Below, in pieces: positions 60,373 to 64,000 of a stretch of DNA of 64,000 bases. The stretch is from assembly GCF_000975265.2 (NCBI RefSeq), contig NZ_CP083405.1, positions 1,798,001 through 1,862,000 on the forward strand, in the 5' to 3' direction. The notes beneath the pieces are model-generated. The model saw nothing but the letters and a program-made list of their open reading frames with translations, was not told the DNA's origin and did no database searches. The translations under genes and the position numbers were made by a program. The stretch comes from Mycobacterium lepromatosis. GTDB lineage: Bacteria; Actinomycetota; Actinomycetes; Mycobacteriales; Mycobacteriaceae. Position 1 is the first letter of the stretch. Each line of letters begins with the position of its first letter.

Positions 60373-60450
60373 GTTCGAACCCCAGTAGCTGCAGTGTAGA
60401 GCGTGTTTGCCGCGCCACAACAGGCTGGGTGTTAAGGTGAGGTTCCGTAG

Positions 60451-62832
<2,382 letters not shown>

Positions 62833-62836
<4 letters not shown>

Positions 62837-63783
62837 CAACAGCCGCGCTTCAGGCACAGCTGCAAGGCTACCTCGACCATCTGACCATCGAGCGTAGTGT
62901 AGCGGCAAACACGCTGAGCTCCTATCGCCGTGACCTGATCCGCTACTCTAAGCACTTGTTAAATAGGGGAATTGAGGATCTGGCCAAGGTCGGTGAGGAC
63001 GACGTTAGCGAGTTCCTGGTGGCACTGCGCCGTGGGGATCCCGATTCCGGTGTGGCGGCGCTGTCTGCAGTGTCAGCAGCGCGGGCGTTGATTGCAGTGC
63101 GCGGTTTGCATCGGTTCGCTGTCGCTGAAGGGCTGGCCGAACTGGATGTTGCGCGAACTGTCCGTCCGCCTACGCCAAGCCGTCGGTTGCCTAAGAGCTT
63201 GACAGTTGGCGAGGTGCTGGCTTTGCTGGAGAGTGTGGGCGGCGAAAGTCCTGCCAACGGACCGCTGGTACTGCGCAATCGGGCGTTGCTGGAGTTGTTG
63301 TACTCTACTGGATCCCGGATTTCTGAAGCTGTTGGGCTTGATGTCGACGATGTCGACACTCAGGCCAGAACGGTGTTGTTGCAGGGGAAGGGCGGCAAGC
63401 AGCGGCTAGTACCGGTGGGGCGTCCAGCTGTGCAAGCGCTGGATGCCTATCTAGTGCGTGGACGCTCCGACCTGGCTCGCCGGGGCCCGGGAATGTTCAT
63501 GACGCCAGCCATTTTCCTCAATGCGCGCGGCGGTCGATTGTCGCGTCAAAGTGCGTGGCAAGTTTTGCAGGATGCCGCCGAACATGCCGGTATCACTTCG
63601 GGTGTGTCGCCGCACATACTGCGGCATTCCTTTGCCACCCACCTACTCGAAGGTGGCGCCGACGTCCGGGTTGTGCAGGAGTTACTGGGTCATGCCTCGG
63701 TCACGACAACACAGATCTACACGTTGGTCACTGTCCATGCGTTACGTGAAGTGTGGGCCGAAGCGCACCCTAGGGCCAAATAG
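62833..63783 (+). CDS. xerD: Site-specific tyrosine recombinase XerD
   Basis: A 316-residue chromosome-dimer-resolution recombinase that acts with XerC at dif. The N-terminal SAM-like DNA-binding domain covers residues 1-100. The catalytic pentad is complete: Arg162 (STGSRISE), Lys186 (GKGGKQR), His261 and Arg264 ([10 protein letters not shown]), His287 (LLGHASV) and Tyr296 (TQIYTLV). It starts at GTG 62833, overlapping the Nudix stop by 4 bp (GTGA). It is a housekeeping gene in the Rv1701 position, not part of a mobile element. Confidence 0.96.
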
Positions 63784-63789
63784 CTCTGC

Positions 63790-64000
63790 GTTTCAACCCA
63801 GGTATTTGTTCCAGCACCAGATCGGGCACCAGCGTCTGCTATTTGAGGTGCGCTTTGTACTCGATGGTGTTCCATAGCGCACCTTGCTGTCCGCGCATGT
63901 ATTTTTGGTCACTTCAGTGTGCCAGGAACCATGACCTTGCCGGGAACCACGATCGAGCCTCGATGTAACCAGTCCCGGTCGACAATAGCTTTGTAGATCG
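63790..64000 (-). pseudogene. Catechol O-methyltransferase-like pseudogene, 3' end (Rv1703c-like)
   Basis: The minus strand from the window edge reads AIVDRDWLHRGSIVVPGKVM and then VPGTLK and a stop at 63909-63911. After a frameshift it continues KYMRGQQGALWNTIEYKAHL, then a stop, then TLVPDLVLEQIPG. This matches the C-terminal part of O-methyltransferases of the COMT type (RPGSVVVADNVRVPGAPKYR, then the TLVPDLVLE end). The motif segment ADN has been altered to PGK. The rest lies beyond the window. The adjacency to xerD implies that the intervening M. tuberculosis gene Rv1702c is missing. Confidence 0.7.

Overview
The window is a slice of a heavily decayed mycobacterial chromosome. Intact proteins read like close relatives of Mycobacterium tuberculosis Rv2136c-Rv2115c, Rv2674-Rv2667 and Rv1683-Rv1703c. 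They are separated by long stretches of frameshifted, stop-riddled pseudogenes, which is the pattern of the leprosy clade (M. leprae, M. lepromatosis and relatives). The C-terminal tail of the CTP synthase looks like the M. leprae protein as I remember it. Species cannot be fixed by eye. All Rv names and homologue comparisons below are from memory, not from a search.

Block 1 (1-23920). A plus-strand cluster runs from the 3' part of uppP through a histidine phosphatase, a DUF3090 protein, a kinase-fold protein and cysQ to mshC (mycothiol synthesis). It is followed by a dead short-chain dehydrogenase. Then come two tandem copies of an asparagine-type permease gene (ansP1) in identical 1659-bp units, a PAC2 protein, metH, a dead PPE gene, hisE-hisG, a dead DUF456 membrane protein, a dead flavin disulfide oxidoreductase, a RecB-type nuclease, trmI, a DUF503 protein, lppK, and the proteasomal ATPase mpa.

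Block 2 (about 24000-36300). Downstream of mpa the expected dop-pup-prcBA genes are absent. Instead there is about 1.9 kb of eroded DNA, a truncated msrB pseudogene, and the minus-strand operon ribD-like, secreted hydrolase-like, aftC. A divergent AFG1/ZapE-type ATPase follows, then remains of an exported protein and of a ClpC2-like protein. Four tRNA genes follow (Val-GAC, Cys-GCA, Gly-GCC, Val-CAC), with a dead tyrosine-recombinase integrase beside tRNA-Val(CAC).

Block 3 (about 36300-64000). This begins with eroded DNA, an IS3-family remnant and a dead adenylate-cyclase/ATPase/LuxR regulator. Next come an intact lipase/acyl-CoA synthetase fusion, a Trm112-like small protein, a dead TetR plus ABC-transporter operon whose probable operator survives, mpg and tyrS. 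A 4.8-kb graveyard follows (TPR and HAD-phosphatase pseudogenes among others). The last part is a compact operon: small conserved ORF, tlyA, nadK, recN, steA-like, mctB/steB-like, pyrG, a Nudix gene that has lost its Nudix box, and xerD. The window ends in a dead catechol O-methyltransferase gene.

No CRISPR array, rRNA or clearly new multi-gene system is visible. The most informative observations are the exact tandem ansP1 duplication, the orphaned mpa at a synteny break, the Nudix gene without its catalytic box, the decayed integrase at a tRNA, and the operator left behind by a dead TetR/ABC operon.
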